Shown here piece by piece: positions 17,375 through 26,611 of a stretch of DNA of 42,713 nucleotides. The stretch's first letter is position 1; each line of letters begins with the position of its first letter. Below the pieces are notes generated by a model. The model searched no databases and had not been told where the DNA came from. It worked only from the letters and a program-made list of their open reading frames with translations. A program made the position numbers and the translations under genes. This stretch comes from Myxococcales bacterium UBA1660 (lineage in GTDB: Bacteria; Myxococcota_A; Polyangia; Polyangiales; Houyiibacteriaceae): positions 264,789-307,501 of the forward strand of contig DCLA01000005.1 of the NCBI GenBank assembly GCA_002320815.1. Direction: 5' to 3'.

Positions 17375-18337
17375 ATGCGTCTCCCGCTCTCGTTCTCCCT
17401 CTTCCTCGTCCTGGCCTGCGGCGGTCGCGACGAGACCCCGCCGCCGCGCCCCCCGGTCGTCGAGGAGACCGCCGGGGAGACCCTCGACCTGCCCGACCCC
17501 GTCGACTTCGCCGCGCGGCACCCGTCGTTCGAACGCTACTGGTACCAGGGTGCGGCGGAGCTCTCCCGCTTCCGGCTGGAGCAACAGCGCTACGGCGCGC
17601 CCCGGGAAGGGCACGCGGTGTTGGTCTTCGTGACCGAGCCCTTCCTACCCGACGCGCAGGTGAAGCACGAGCTCGACGACGGCCAGGCCGACGTCGGCGT
17701 GCTGAAGCTGAACGCCTACCGCCGCTTCGACACCGGCATCTACCCCTACACCGTGATGACTTCGGTCTTCGGCCAGGTGGAGGAGCGGGGCGCGGCCCTC
17801 AAGGCCACGAGCACGGTGACCGAGTGGTGCGGCCAGGCCTTCACGCAGCTCAACCGGCGCCGGGGCGACGACGCCGACGAGTGGGCCCTCGCGCTGCGCT
17901 CGTACTTCCAGGCGGAGGGGGACCAGGACCGACGGGTCTCGGGGGCGATGCTCGAGGACGGCCTCTTCGTCCGCGGCCGCTTCGGCGCCGAGCAGCTACC
18001 CACCGGCGAGCTGGAGCTGATCCCCGCGCTGCACTACCTGCGCTTCCGGCACCAGGAGCTTCGCCCCTACCGGGCCACGGCGCGGGTGGAGCGCGCCCGC
18101 GAGGAGGCCTTCTCCGACGCCGAGCTGACCCGCTACGAGGTGAGCTACCCCGAGCTCGGTCGGACCCTGACCGTCTACTTCGAGCCAGCCTTTCCCTTCG
18201 ACGTGCGCGGCTGGGAGGAGCGGCAGGCCGGCGAAGAAGGCGTGACCCGGGCGGTGCGCACCCACGCCATCCTGACCGACTACTGGGCCCACAACGGCCC
18301 CGACGACGGCGCCTACCGGGACGCGCTCGGCCTCTGA
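17375..18337 (+). CDS. Lipoprotein of a family often mislabelled 'septum formation inhibitor Maf'
   Basis: The product is 320 residues with a lipoprotein signal, SFSLFLVLAC. The body carries VLKLNAYRRFDTGIYPYTVM, TEWCGQAFTQLNRR, a PTGELELIP stretch and a YWAHNGPDDG end. I recall this pattern from Bacteroidota lipoproteins that carry the name 'septum formation inhibitor Maf' in some annotations. It has no relation to the true Maf pyrophosphatase and the function is unknown. The ATG at 17375 starts the signal; upstream codons to 17339 are not needed. It follows the kinase by 93 nt on the same strand and could be co-transcribed. Confidence 0.7.
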   Translation: MRLPLSFSLFLVLACGGRDETPPPRPPVVEETAGETLDLPDPVDFAARHPSFERYWYQGAAELSRFRLEQQRYGAPREGHAVLVFVTEPFLPDAQVKHELDDGQADVGVLKLNAYRRFDTGIYPYTVMTSVFGQVEERGAALKATSTVTEWCGQAFTQLNRRRGDDADEWALALRSYFQAEGDQDRRVSGAMLEDGLFVRGRFGAEQLPTGELELIPALHYLRFRHQELRPYRATARVERAREEAFSDAELTRYEVSYPELGRTLTVYFEPAFPFDVRGWEERQAGEEGVTRAVRTHAILTDYWAHNGPDDGAYRDALGL

Positions 18338-18382
18338 ACTCGGGGCGCCGGCGAAGCGAAGGCTCGCGGCGCGCTTGTCGGC

Positions 18383-18808
18383 TCACTCGAAGAGCGAGCT
18401 GAGCAGCTCGGCGAGCTCGGCGGCTTCGGTGTCGATGCCCACGTGGATCCACTGGCCGGTGGTCTTCGCCTCGGCCAGGTCTTCGCGGAGCGCGGGGGCC
18501 GCGCCCCAGACCACGACGGCCCGGGGCCCGAGGACCCCCAGCGCCGTGGCGGCGTCCAGGGGGTCGAGCTCGGGGGCGGCGGCGTCCAAGAGGACGATGC
18601 AGTCGACGTGCTTTCGCGCCAGTCGCTTCAGGTCCAGGGGGCTGCGCACCGGCACCACCCGCGCGCGCCCGTAGAGGCGCAGCGAGAGGCGCTGGAGCCC
18701 GCCGGGATCGGTGCTGGAGACCACCACGAGCGGGAGGGCGGGGCCGTCGCCCCGCTCGCTCAGCGGGTCGGTCGCCAGCTCCGTCGTCGGCCGGTCCGAG
18801 GTGCTCAC
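18383..18808 (-). CDS. Receiver-like protein (response regulator fold), short
   Basis: The product is 141 residues. It shows an alternating beta/alpha pattern like a receiver domain: LPLVVVSSTDPGGLQRL, then DCIVLLDAAAPELD (a candidate phospho-acceptor Asp), then RAVVVWG. The acidic pair normally at the end of strand 1 is not obvious and the conserved Lys is unclear, so it may be a pseudo-receiver. It has no output domain. The GTG start lies 6 nt after a TACGAT. It is convergent with the lipoprotein gene and lies upstream of no partner kinase. Confidence 0.6.
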   Translation of the reverse strand: MSTSDRPTTELATDPLSERGDGPALPLVVVSSTDPGGLQRLSLRLYGRARVVPVRSPLDLKRLARKHVDCIVLLDAAAPELDPLDAATALGVLGPRAVVVWGAAPALREDLAEAKTTGQWIHVGIDTEAAELAELLSSLFE

Positions 18809-18814
18809 CGCCCG

Positions 18815-18820
18815 ATCGTA
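18815..18820 (-). promoter_or_regulatory. -10 element of a probable leaderless promoter
   Basis: On the minus strand TACGAT ends 6 nt before the GTG at 18808. No -35 is obvious. Confidence 0.45.
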
Positions 18821-18832
18821 GCAGACCCCTGG

Positions 18833-20035
<1,203 letters not shown>

Positions 20036-20067
20036 GGTCGGCTCTCCTGGGTGATCGGGCGCGGAGC

Positions 20068-20850
20068 TCAGAGGCTCCCGAAGAAGTCGCGCACGCGTTG
20101 GGCGTGGTAGCGGGTGAGGAAGGTGTGGATGACGGGGAGGGCGCGCTCGATCATCGGCGCGGCCTGCTCCGGCGGCAGGTGGCTGAGGCGGCGGGAGAGG
20201 AGGCGCATCTCTTCGCGGAAGAGCCGCGACATGGCCTCCTCGTAGAAGCCCACGTCGGCCACGGTGAAGCCCAGCTCCCGGGTGAAGCCGAGGCGGCGCA
20301 TCTCGCCGAAGGTCTCCAGCATCCAGACGTCGCCGGCGGCGATACGCAGCTCGCCGTCGGGACCCCGCTCGGAGCCCAACATGCCCAGGGCGGTGGCCTC
20401 CTCGAGATCCTGCATCTCCAGGCCGGCTCGTCGGCAGACCTCTTCGCCATCCACCAGCTCGTCCCGAGGTGCCCGGTCGACCAGCTCCGGCGCCAGGCGG
20501 TCGCGGACCCGCTCCAGGAACTGGTGCTGGGCCGGCGCGAAGGCTTCGCCGCGTCCGTCGAGGACGGCCTTGATGGCCTTGAGGGGCAGGAAGCGCTCGT
20601 GCTGGAGCTTCTTGATGAGCTGCAGGCGCTGCAGGTGCTCGTCCGAGTACCAGGCCATGTTGCGGCCGGTCTTCTTGCCCGGCGGCAGGAGGCCCTGCTG
20701 GATGTAGAAGTGGATGGCCTGCCGCTCCAGGCCGGTGGCGGCGCACAGATCCTTCATCCGCAGGTGATGGTCCCCACGACCCTTGGCCTTGGCGTCGTCG
20801 GTCGCCTGGGGCTCGGCGCGCGGGGTGTCGTCGGTCTCGCCCAGACTCAT
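20068..20850 (-). CDS. MerR-family regulator with an apparent second wHTH
   Basis: This 260-residue regulator has a roughly 30-residue charged N-terminal extension. A MerR helix-turn-helix follows: MKDLCAATGLERQAIHFYIQ and GLLPPGKKTGRNMAWY, then the dimer helix. A second stretch, about 115-185 (DELVDGEEVCRRAGLEMQDL then LRIAAGDVWMLETFGEMRRLGF), looks like another winged HTH of the same type, followed by a helical C-terminal domain. No metal-binding Cys cluster is seen. It sits between the reductase and diiron genes and starts in an ATGA overlap with the reductase stop. It probably controls this operon at the dyad at 22071-22088, though that is inference. Confidence 0.82.
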   Translation of the reverse strand: MSLGETDDTPRAEPQATDDAKAKGRGDHHLRMKDLCAATGLERQAIHFYIQQGLLPPGKKTGRNMAWYSDEHLQRLQLIKKLQHERFLPLKAIKAVLDGRGEAFAPAQHQFLERVRDRLAPELVDRAPRDELVDGEEVCRRAGLEMQDLEEATALGMLGSERGPDGELRIAAGDVWMLETFGEMRRLGFTRELGFTVADVGFYEEAMSRLFREEMRLLSRRLSHLPPEQAAPMIERALPVIHTFLTRYHAQRVRDFFGSL

Positions 20851-22043
20851 CCCTCGACCTCCACCACGCACGGCGACGCCGCGCGGCCGACGCACGCCAA
20901 CACGTAGCCCTCGGCGCGCTCTTCGGCGGTGAGACAGTTGGGCTCCTCCATCACCACCTGGCCTTCGACCACCTTCACTCGGCAGGCCGCGCAGCCGCCC
21001 ATGGCGCAGCTGAAGGGCATGGTCGCGCCGGCGGCCAGGCCGGCCTCGAGCAGGGTGTCGCCGTCGGTGACGAGCTCCAGCTCGCGGCCGTCGACGCGCA
21101 GGGTGACCCGCTGGGCGCCCAGCTCGGGTCCGACGCTCGTCCGCTCTTCGGGCCGCGCGAAGCGTTCTTCGCGAATGCGGCCGGTGGGGACTCCCGCGGC
21201 GACAAGCGCGGTGCGCACCGCGTCCATCATCCCGCTGGGCCCACAGACGTAATAGCGGGTGCCCGCGTCGTCGGCGTGGGTCAGGGCTTCGAGGCGCGCC
21301 ATGAGGGTGGGGCCGTCGAGGCGACCAGCCGTCGCCGCCGTCGCGTCCGTCGCGCCGGCTTCGAGCACGTGGGCGAGCCGGAAGCGTTCGGGGTGTTCGT
21401 CGGCGAGCCGCGCGAGCCGCTCGCGGAAGATGATGTCCGCCTCGCTGCGGTTCCCGTAGATCAGCGTGACCCGGCTCGCGGGGTGGGCGAGCAGCGCGGT
21501 CTCGGCGATGGAGGCGATGGGCGTGATCCCGCTCCCGCCCGCGACGAGCACCAGGTGCTCGGCGGTCTCGTCCAACGTGAACGACCCCGAGGGGCCGAGG
21601 ACGCGCAGGCGCATCCCGACCGCGGCGTGGTCGTTGAGGTGGTTGCTCACCTTCCCGCCTTCGACGCGCTTGATGGTGACGTGCGCCTCGCGGCCGGGGA
21701 CCGCCGCGTGCGCCAGCGAGTAGGCGCGGCGGTGCACCCGCCCGCCGGTCTCGACGTCGAAGGAGAGGAACTGGCCCGGGCGGAAGGCCAAGGGGGCGCC
21801 GCCCGCCTCGCGCAGGTAGAGGGACACCGCGTCGGGGGTCTCGCGGACCACCCGCACGACTTCGACCGGCCGCGGCTGGATGGACCGCGAAGGCCGCGGT
21901 TCGCCGCGATGGGACCGCACGGGGCGCGCGATGGTCGGCGAGGGCCGCCGGCCGCGCAGGCGACCGGTGGCGAAGCGGACGTCCTGGCCGAGCTGCCGAA
22001 GCCGGTCGCCGAGCCGACGGACGGGGAGGGGGCGGACTCTCAT
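20847..22043 (-). CDS. FAD/NAD(P)H oxidoreductase with C-terminal 2Fe-2S ferredoxin domain
   Basis: The product is a 398-residue electron-transfer protein. The FAD-binding barrel (about 75-175) has the flavin motif RRAYSLA. An NAD(P)-binding domain follows, with VAGGSGITPI and YVCGPSGMMD. The C-terminal plant-type ferredoxin domain has cluster cysteines in SCAMGGCAACRV (CX4CX2C) and a fourth in VLACVG. This order (reductase then ferredoxin) is that of PaaE and of desaturase reductases. It should pass electrons from NAD(P)H to the diiron protein two genes downstream. It starts at an ATG 7 nt after a -10 of the best promoter in the window and is the first gene of the operon. Confidence 0.88.
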   Translation of the reverse strand: MRVRPLPVRRLGDRLRQLGQDVRFATGRLRGRRPSPTIARPVRSHRGEPRPSRSIQPRPVEVVRVVRETPDAVSLYLREAGGAPLAFRPGQFLSFDVETGGRVHRRAYSLAHAAVPGREAHVTIKRVEGGKVSNHLNDHAAVGMRLRVLGPSGSFTLDETAEHLVLVAGGSGITPIASIAETALLAHPASRVTLIYGNRSEADIIFRERLARLADEHPERFRLAHVLEAGATDATAATAGRLDGPTLMARLEALTHADDAGTRYYVCGPSGMMDAVRTALVAAGVPTGRIREERFARPEERTSVGPELGAQRVTLRVDGRELELVTDGDTLLEAGLAAGATMPFSCAMGGCAACRVKVVEGQVVMEEPNCLTAEERAEGYVLACVGRAASPCVVEVEG

Positions 22044-22050
22044 GACCAGA

Positions 22051-22079
22051 AGCCTGCGGTGGGCTCGGGAAAGTGTCAA
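22051..22079 (-). promoter_or_regulatory. Sigma70-type promoter of the reductase-MerR-diiron operon
   Basis: On the minus strand a perfect -35 TTGACA (22074-22079) is followed by 17 nt and then CAGGCT (22051-22056), 7 nt before the ATG at 22043. The transcript should be leaderless. Confidence 0.75.
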
Positions 22080-22088
22080 GCGACACTT
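22071..22088. promoter_or_regulatory. Dyad operator over the -35 box
   Basis: AAGTGTC-AAGC-GACACTT is a perfect 7-bp inverted repeat covering the -35 box. A second, overlapping inverted repeat GTCAAG-cgaca-CTTGAC lies at 22075-22091. The position suits a repressor, most simply the operon's own MerR-family protein. Confidence 0.65.
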
Positions 22089-22195
22089 GACGCTTTACGG
22101 AGGGCCGGAGCGCCCGCCCCCCTTCGCCCCGGGGCGAGGCGCGTTGCCGCGATCGTCGATGCGTTCGGCGCGGGTCTCGCGGGCACGCCGATTGC

Positions 22196-22201
22196 GAGGG
22201 T
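22196..22201 (+). promoter_or_regulatory. Possible -10 of the small ORF
   Basis: GAGGGT lies 7 nt before the ATG at 22209, the same spacing as other leaderless genes here, but the first base deviates from the usual T. Confidence 0.25.
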
Positions 22202-22208
22202 CTCGGCC

Positions 22209-22304
22209 ATGCCCATCCACCCGGACTTCCTCAAGCGCATCTTCGTCGTCGTCATGTTCACCGCGGCGTGGATCGCGATGAGCGGCCAGATGCTCACCCA
22301 GTGA
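22209..22304 (+). CDS. 31-residue single-helix membrane microprotein
   Basis: A short frame encodes a product that begins MPIHPDFLKRIFVVVM and ends SGQMLTQ. It has a charged N-terminal segment and one predicted transmembrane helix (about residues 12-25). Every codon ends in G or C, as in genuine genes of this genome. It sits alone in the gap between two minus-strand genes, with a possible -10 7 nt before its ATG and a strong hairpin 17 nt after its stop. I know no family for it. It could instead be part of an untranslated RNA. Confidence 0.5.
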   Translation: MPIHPDFLKRIFVVVMFTAAWIAMSGQMLTQ

Positions 22305-22321
22305 GGCACGCCGGGACGGTG

Positions 22322-22356
22322 GCCTCGACGCTGGTCGCGACGACCAGCGCCGAGGC
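22322..22356 (+). terminator. Strong hairpin after the small ORF
   Basis: GCCTCG-a-CGCTGGTCG (22322-22337) pairs with CGACCAGCG-c-CGAGGC (22341-22356), giving 15 pairs with one mismatch and a 3-nt loop. No T-run follows, so it may be a terminator or a processing/stability structure. Confidence 0.5.
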
Positions 22357-22403
22357 GACCGCCCCGACTCCCCCTCGCTCCCCTCCTGCCGACGACCCCT
22401 GAT

Positions 22404-22445
22404 GGAAAAGCGCCGGGGACGAACCAAATGGCTCGTCCCCGGCGC
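22404..22445 (-). terminator. Intrinsic terminator of the dioxygenase gene
   Basis: GCGCCGGGGACGA (22410-22422) and TCGTCCCCGGCGC (22433-22445) form a perfect 13-bp stem with a 10-nt loop. On the minus strand it is followed by TTTT, about 90 nt downstream of the dioxygenase stop. Confidence 0.8.
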
Positions 22446-22537
22446 AGGGTGCGGCGCTCGACCTCGGGGTCGGGGGGATTGGGTGGGGTGCCGAGGTCGC
22501 GCGCCGCGAAAGCGGCTGTGAAAAGGCGGCCGAACGA

Positions 22538-23413
22538 TCAGCTGCGGATGATGATGTCCTTCCAGGAGAGCATCGCCCCGTCGTCCATGCGGGCGTACTC
22601 GAGCAGACCGGAGTCGCCGACGCCGGGGTAGATGTTGTCGCGCGCGTTCGAGGTGTCCGGCTGGCCGAACTCCGAGTACTCGGGGTGGCTCGAGAAGACC
22701 TCGGTGAGCAGGTCCGGCTGGAAGAAGAGCTGCGAGATGCTCGTCGCGGTGGAGCCGTCGGCCAGGAAGACCTGGAAGTGGATGTGGACCGCGCGGCTCG
22801 AGTACCAGCCGGGCATGCAGGTGGCGAAGGTGACCTTGCCCTCGGTGTCGGTGACCTGCCCGCCGCGGAAGTAGAGGTTGGCCAATGCGTCGGCGTCGTT
22901 GTCGGTGCACATCCCGCTCGGGCCGCCGGAATAGAGGCCGCTGTTGCGCGTGTGCCAGATCTCGACCCGCGCGCCCTCCATGGGCTCGCAGCTCTCGTTC
23001 ATGACCCGGAGCCGCAGGCTCATCGGGAGACCGGGGTAGCCCTCGCTGATGTCCTGCCGGACGGGGGTGGTGTAGTAGCAGGGGCCCAGCGTCGACTGTG
23101 CGTAGAAGGCGCAGGACGCGGCTTCGATGGTCTCGAAGGGATCGGGGTAGCTGGTGGGATCGGCCATCGAGGCCGTACCGCCGGAGGCCCACTCGTCGGC
23201 GGAGCCGGCGTCGGTGCCGGTGGTAGCGGCGTCGGTGCCGGTGGCGGCGTCGGTGCCGGTGGCGGCGTCGAGGCCCGAGGAAGTGCCTCCGTCGACACCG
23301 CTCATCGAGCCGGTGTCACCGCAGGCGGCGAGGAAGGGGAGGGCCGCAGCGCTGGCCCCGAGAACCCGGAGCGCCTCGCGGCGCCCCAGCGTCTTGGCAT
23401 CGAAGGGAGTCAT
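22538..23413 (-). CDS. Exported intradiol ring-cleavage dioxygenase-like lipoprotein
   Basis: This 291-residue protein resembles the catechol/protocatechuate intradiol dioxygenase fold. The non-haem Fe(III) ligands are recognisable as a Tyr in NSGLYSGG and the Tyr/His/His of PGWYSSRAVHIHFQV. Unlike classical cytoplasmic enzymes it has a twin-arginine-like leader (GRREALRVLG) ending in a lipobox (LPFLAAC). A low-complexity Gly/Ala/Thr/Asp linker of hexapeptide repeats follows, so it should be tethered outside the cytoplasm. Exported members of this family occur in several phyla with unclear substrates. No catechol pathway genes are near. The ATG at 23413 lies 8 nt after a CACAAT -10-like element. 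Confidence 0.82.
   Translation of the reverse strand: MTPFDAKTLGRREALRVLGASAAALPFLAACGDTGSMSGVDGGTSSGLDAATGTDAATGTDAATTGTDAGSADEWASGGTASMADPTSYPDPFETIEAASCAFYAQSTLGPCYYTTPVRQDISEGYPGLPMSLRLRVMNESCEPMEGARVEIWHTRNSGLYSGGPSGMCTDNDADALANLYFRGGQVTDTEGKVTFATCMPGWYSSRAVHIHFQVFLADGSTATSISQLFFQPDLLTEVFSSHPEYSEFGQPDTSNARDNIYPGVGDSGLLEYARMDDGAMLSWKDIIIRS
23206..23270. repeat. 18-bp tandem repeat inside the dioxygenase linker
   Basis: About three units of GCGTCGGTGCCGGTGGCG, one with a 3-bp insertion, encode the ATGTDA repeats of the linker between lipobox and catalytic domain. Confidence 0.6.
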
Positions 23414-23502
23414 GGTCGCCAATTGTGCACGGCATCGCTGCGACCGCGTTGCCGCCGTATTGCGAATTGTTGCGGACCCTTGGCCCGCTCGCCCGGGCCC
23501 GC

Positions 23503-23508
23503 CAGACT
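23503..23508 (+). promoter_or_regulatory. -10 element of the OmpR/HK operon
   Basis: CAGACT lies 7 nt before the GTG at 23516, with a partial -35 TTGGCC 17 nt further upstream. The dioxygenase promoter faces away in the same 102-bp gap, which also contains two ATTGTG/ATTGTT-like elements. Confidence 0.5.
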
Positions 23509-23515
23509 CCGAAGC

Positions 23516-24222
<707 letters not shown>

Positions 24223-24226
<4 letters not shown>

Positions 24227-25539
24227 AGGAGCGGCGCCTCGCCTTGCGTCTCGGCGCGCTGGGTCTGGGGCAGGTCGCGGCCATCGCGCTGGTGGTCGCC
24301 GCGCTGGCGACCTGGACCCGGCCGCCGCGCCATCCCCATGACCTGCACCCGCTGCTCGGCGACGCCGCGGCCGCGCTCGCGGGTCCCCTGGCGGCGGGCG
24401 ACGACCCCTCGTCGGCGCTGGACGAGCTGGCGGGCGACTTCGACCTCGAGCTGACGCTGATCGACGCCCGGGGGCGGCCGGTGGCCAGCACCGTGGAGCC
24501 GCCGATCGACCTCGACGCGCCGCCCCCGCGCTCCCCGGGTCCGCACTTCGGCCATCGGGGACCGCCTCCGCGGCGCGCCATCGTGGTGGAAGTCGACGGG
24601 GAGCACCTGCTCCTCGCGCGCGGCAAGCCGCCCATGCCCCTCGCCGTGCCGGTGACCCTGGGTCTCCTGGCCGCGGTCTTCATCATCGGACTCGGCGCCC
24701 TCGCGGCCGCGCGCTGGATCCTCCGCCCGCTGGGAGCCATCCGCCGCGCGGCCGATGCGATGGGCGAGGGCGCCCTCGACGCGCGGGTCGGACTCCGGCG
24801 GCGCGACGAGATCGGTCAGGTGGCCCAGTCCTTCGACGCCATGGCCGAGCGGGTCCAGCGCCTGGTGCGCGCCGAGCGGGAGCTCCTGGCCAACGTCTCC
24901 CACGAGCTGCGCACCCCTCTGGCCCGGATCCGAGTGGCCATGGACATCGCCAGCGAGCTCGAGGGCGAGGACGCGCGACAGACGCTGGCGGGCATCGCCG
25001 AGGACCTCTCCGAGCTGGAGGTGATCGTCGACTCGATCCTCACCTCGATGCGCCTCGACGCGGCTGGTGCCGAGCTGGTGGGCAGCCTGCAGGAGGTGCC
25101 GCCCGCGACCCTGGCCGAGGCCGCGGCCCTGCGCTTCGCGACCCGGAGCCAGCGGCCCCTGGAGGTGGACGTGCAGCCCGAGCTCGAGCCGGTGCTGGTG
25201 GACTCGCTCCTCTTCCGCCGGGTGCTCGACAACCTCCTGCAGAACGCCGACAAGTACACGCCCGACGCCGCCGAGCCCATCGCGATGGAGGTGGCGGCGG
25301 ACGGCGACGAGATCGTGTTCCGGGTCCGCGACCGCGGCCTGGGCATCGGCGTCGAGGACCAAGCGCGCATCTTCGAGCCCTTCTTCCGGGTGGAGCGCAG
25401 CCGCGCCCGGGACGCCGGGGGCGTCGGGCTGGGGCTCTCGTTGGTGAAGCGCATCGTCGACGCCCATGGGGGTCGCCTCGAGCTGGAGAGCGAGCTCGGA
25501 CACGGCTCGACCTTCTCGGTGGCCCTCCCCATCTCGTGA
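24223..25539 (+). CDS. Transmembrane sensor histidine kinase (CpxA/EnvZ-like layout)
   Basis: This 438-residue kinase has a first transmembrane helix at about residues 10-30 and a periplasmic domain of about 115 residues, with several His and Pro near its start and end. A second helix (LGLLAAVFIIGLGALAAAR) is followed by HAMP (RPLGAIRRAADAMGEG). The HisKA box ANVSHELRTPLARI has H227, and the ATPase core has NLLQNADKYTPDA, DRGLGIGVED and GVGLGLSLVKRIV. All catalytic motifs are intact. It overlaps the response-regulator stop (ATGA), so the pair is coupled. The histidine-containing periplasmic part could sense a metal or envelope stress, but the signal is unknown. Confidence 0.9.
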
Positions 25540-25553
25540 GGGGTCGGATGTTA

Positions 25554-25568
25554 CCGGTTGGAAACCGG
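25554..25568. repeat. Short perfect dyad upstream of the cyclase gene
   Basis: CCGGTT-GGA-AACCGG is a perfect 6-bp inverted repeat in the 72-bp gap before the GTG at 25612, about 30 nt upstream of the putative -10. It may be an operator. Confidence 0.35.
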
Positions 25569-25598
25569 GTTCACCTTGTGTTCTCGGGCGCGGGATCG

Positions 25599-25604
25599 AA
25601 CACT
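25599..25604 (+). promoter_or_regulatory. -10 element of the diguanylate cyclase gene
   Basis: AACACT lies 7 nt before the GTG at 25612, and TTGTGT 17 nt further upstream could be the -35. Confidence 0.4.
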
Positions 25605-25611
25605 CGAAGCC

Positions 25612-26607
25612 GTGCGCGAACCCGAGGTGGCCCTTCGGACCCTGCTCGAGCTGACATCCGTGCTCGCGGGCGATCTCTCGTTGGACGAGGCCCTCGCGGC
25701 GGCGACGGACGCGGCGCTCCAGCTCTTCGGCGGCCAACACGCCTCGATCCGCATCCTGGACGAGAGCGGCCACGAGCTCCTCTGCGGCGCCCGGAGCGGC
25801 GCCGGTCTCGAGGAGCGGCCCCTGACCTTTCGCCAGGGCCAGGGCGTGGTCGGCTGGGTGGTCGACACCGGCGAACCGGCCCGCCTCGACGACGCCCAGG
25901 CCGACGAGCGCTTCGTCTCCTTCGAGGAACAGTCCTACACCATCGGCTCGTTGCTCGTGGTGCCCCTGACCAACCTCGGCCGCGTCATCGGGGCGCTCTC
26001 GGTGACCAGCGAGACGCGAGGGTACTTCTCCGAGGACGACCTGGTCCTCGGGCATCTCCTGGCCAACTGCACCATCGGCGCCATCGAGCGCGCGCGGCTC
26101 CAGCGCCTGGCGCTCACCGACGCCCAGACCATGAGCTGGAGCCACGCCTACCTGAAGCCGCGGCTCGAAGAGGAGCTCCGCGCCGGCAAGGAGACCGGGG
26201 TCGCGGTGCTGCTGATGGACCTGGACCACTTCAAGAACGTCAACGACACCTGGGGCCACGCGGTGGGCGACCGGGTCCTGCGCGCCTTCGCCGACGTCGT
26301 GCGCCAGACCATCCGCCGCAAAGACCTGCTCTTCCGCCGCGGCGGTGAGGAGTTCGTGGTGGTCATGCCGGGCTGCACCCTGGACGACGCCGAGCGGGTC
26401 GCGGAGCGGGTGCGTACCACCCTCGCGTCCGAGCCCCTCGACGGCGGCGAGGGCATCCACGTGGACCAGCGGGTCTCCATCGGCGTCGCCCTCTGGGACG
26501 GCGCCGAGAGCGCCTCGGCGCTGGAGGCCCGGGCGGACGCTGCCATGTACGACGCCAAGCGCGGCGGCCGCAATCAGATCAGCACGGCCCCGCCCGCCGG
26601 ACTCTGA
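25612..26607 (+). CDS. GAF-GGDEF diguanylate cyclase
   Basis: The product is 331 residues. An N-terminal GAF sensor domain (about 10-165) contains RILDESGHELLCGA and the TFRQGQGVVGWVVDTGEP core. A GGDEF domain follows, with MDLDHFKNVNDTWGHAVGD and the catalytic signature RRGGEEF. An inhibitory I-site RRKD stands five residues before the signature, so product feedback is expected. It makes the second messenger c-di-GMP in the cytoplasm in response to an unknown GAF ligand. The GTG at 25612 is preferred over a TTG at 25558, whose extra codons have weak codon bias. It converges with a small lipoprotein gene with a 4-nt gap. Confidence 0.9.
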   Translation: MREPEVALRTLLELTSVLAGDLSLDEALAAATDAALQLFGGQHASIRILDESGHELLCGARSGAGLEERPLTFRQGQGVVGWVVDTGEPARLDDAQADERFVSFEEQSYTIGSLLVVPLTNLGRVIGALSVTSETRGYFSEDDLVLGHLLANCTIGAIERARLQRLALTDAQTMSWSHAYLKPRLEEELRAGKETGVAVLLMDLDHFKNVNDTWGHAVGDRVLRAFADVVRQTIRRKDLLFRRGGEEFVVVMPGCTLDDAERVAERVRTTLASEPLDGGEGIHVDQRVSIGVALWDGAESASALEARADAAMYDAKRGGRNQISTAPPAGL

Positions 26608-26611
26608 CGGC

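Noticed and set aside
14801..17614. 937-codon minus-strand frame over the Ser/Thr kinase
   Set aside because: The kinase, sigma-like and coiled-coil sequence is clearly on the plus strand.
17375..18337. Maf (nucleotide pyrophosphatase) annotation
   Set aside because: None of the Maf motifs are present; only the misapplied family name links it.
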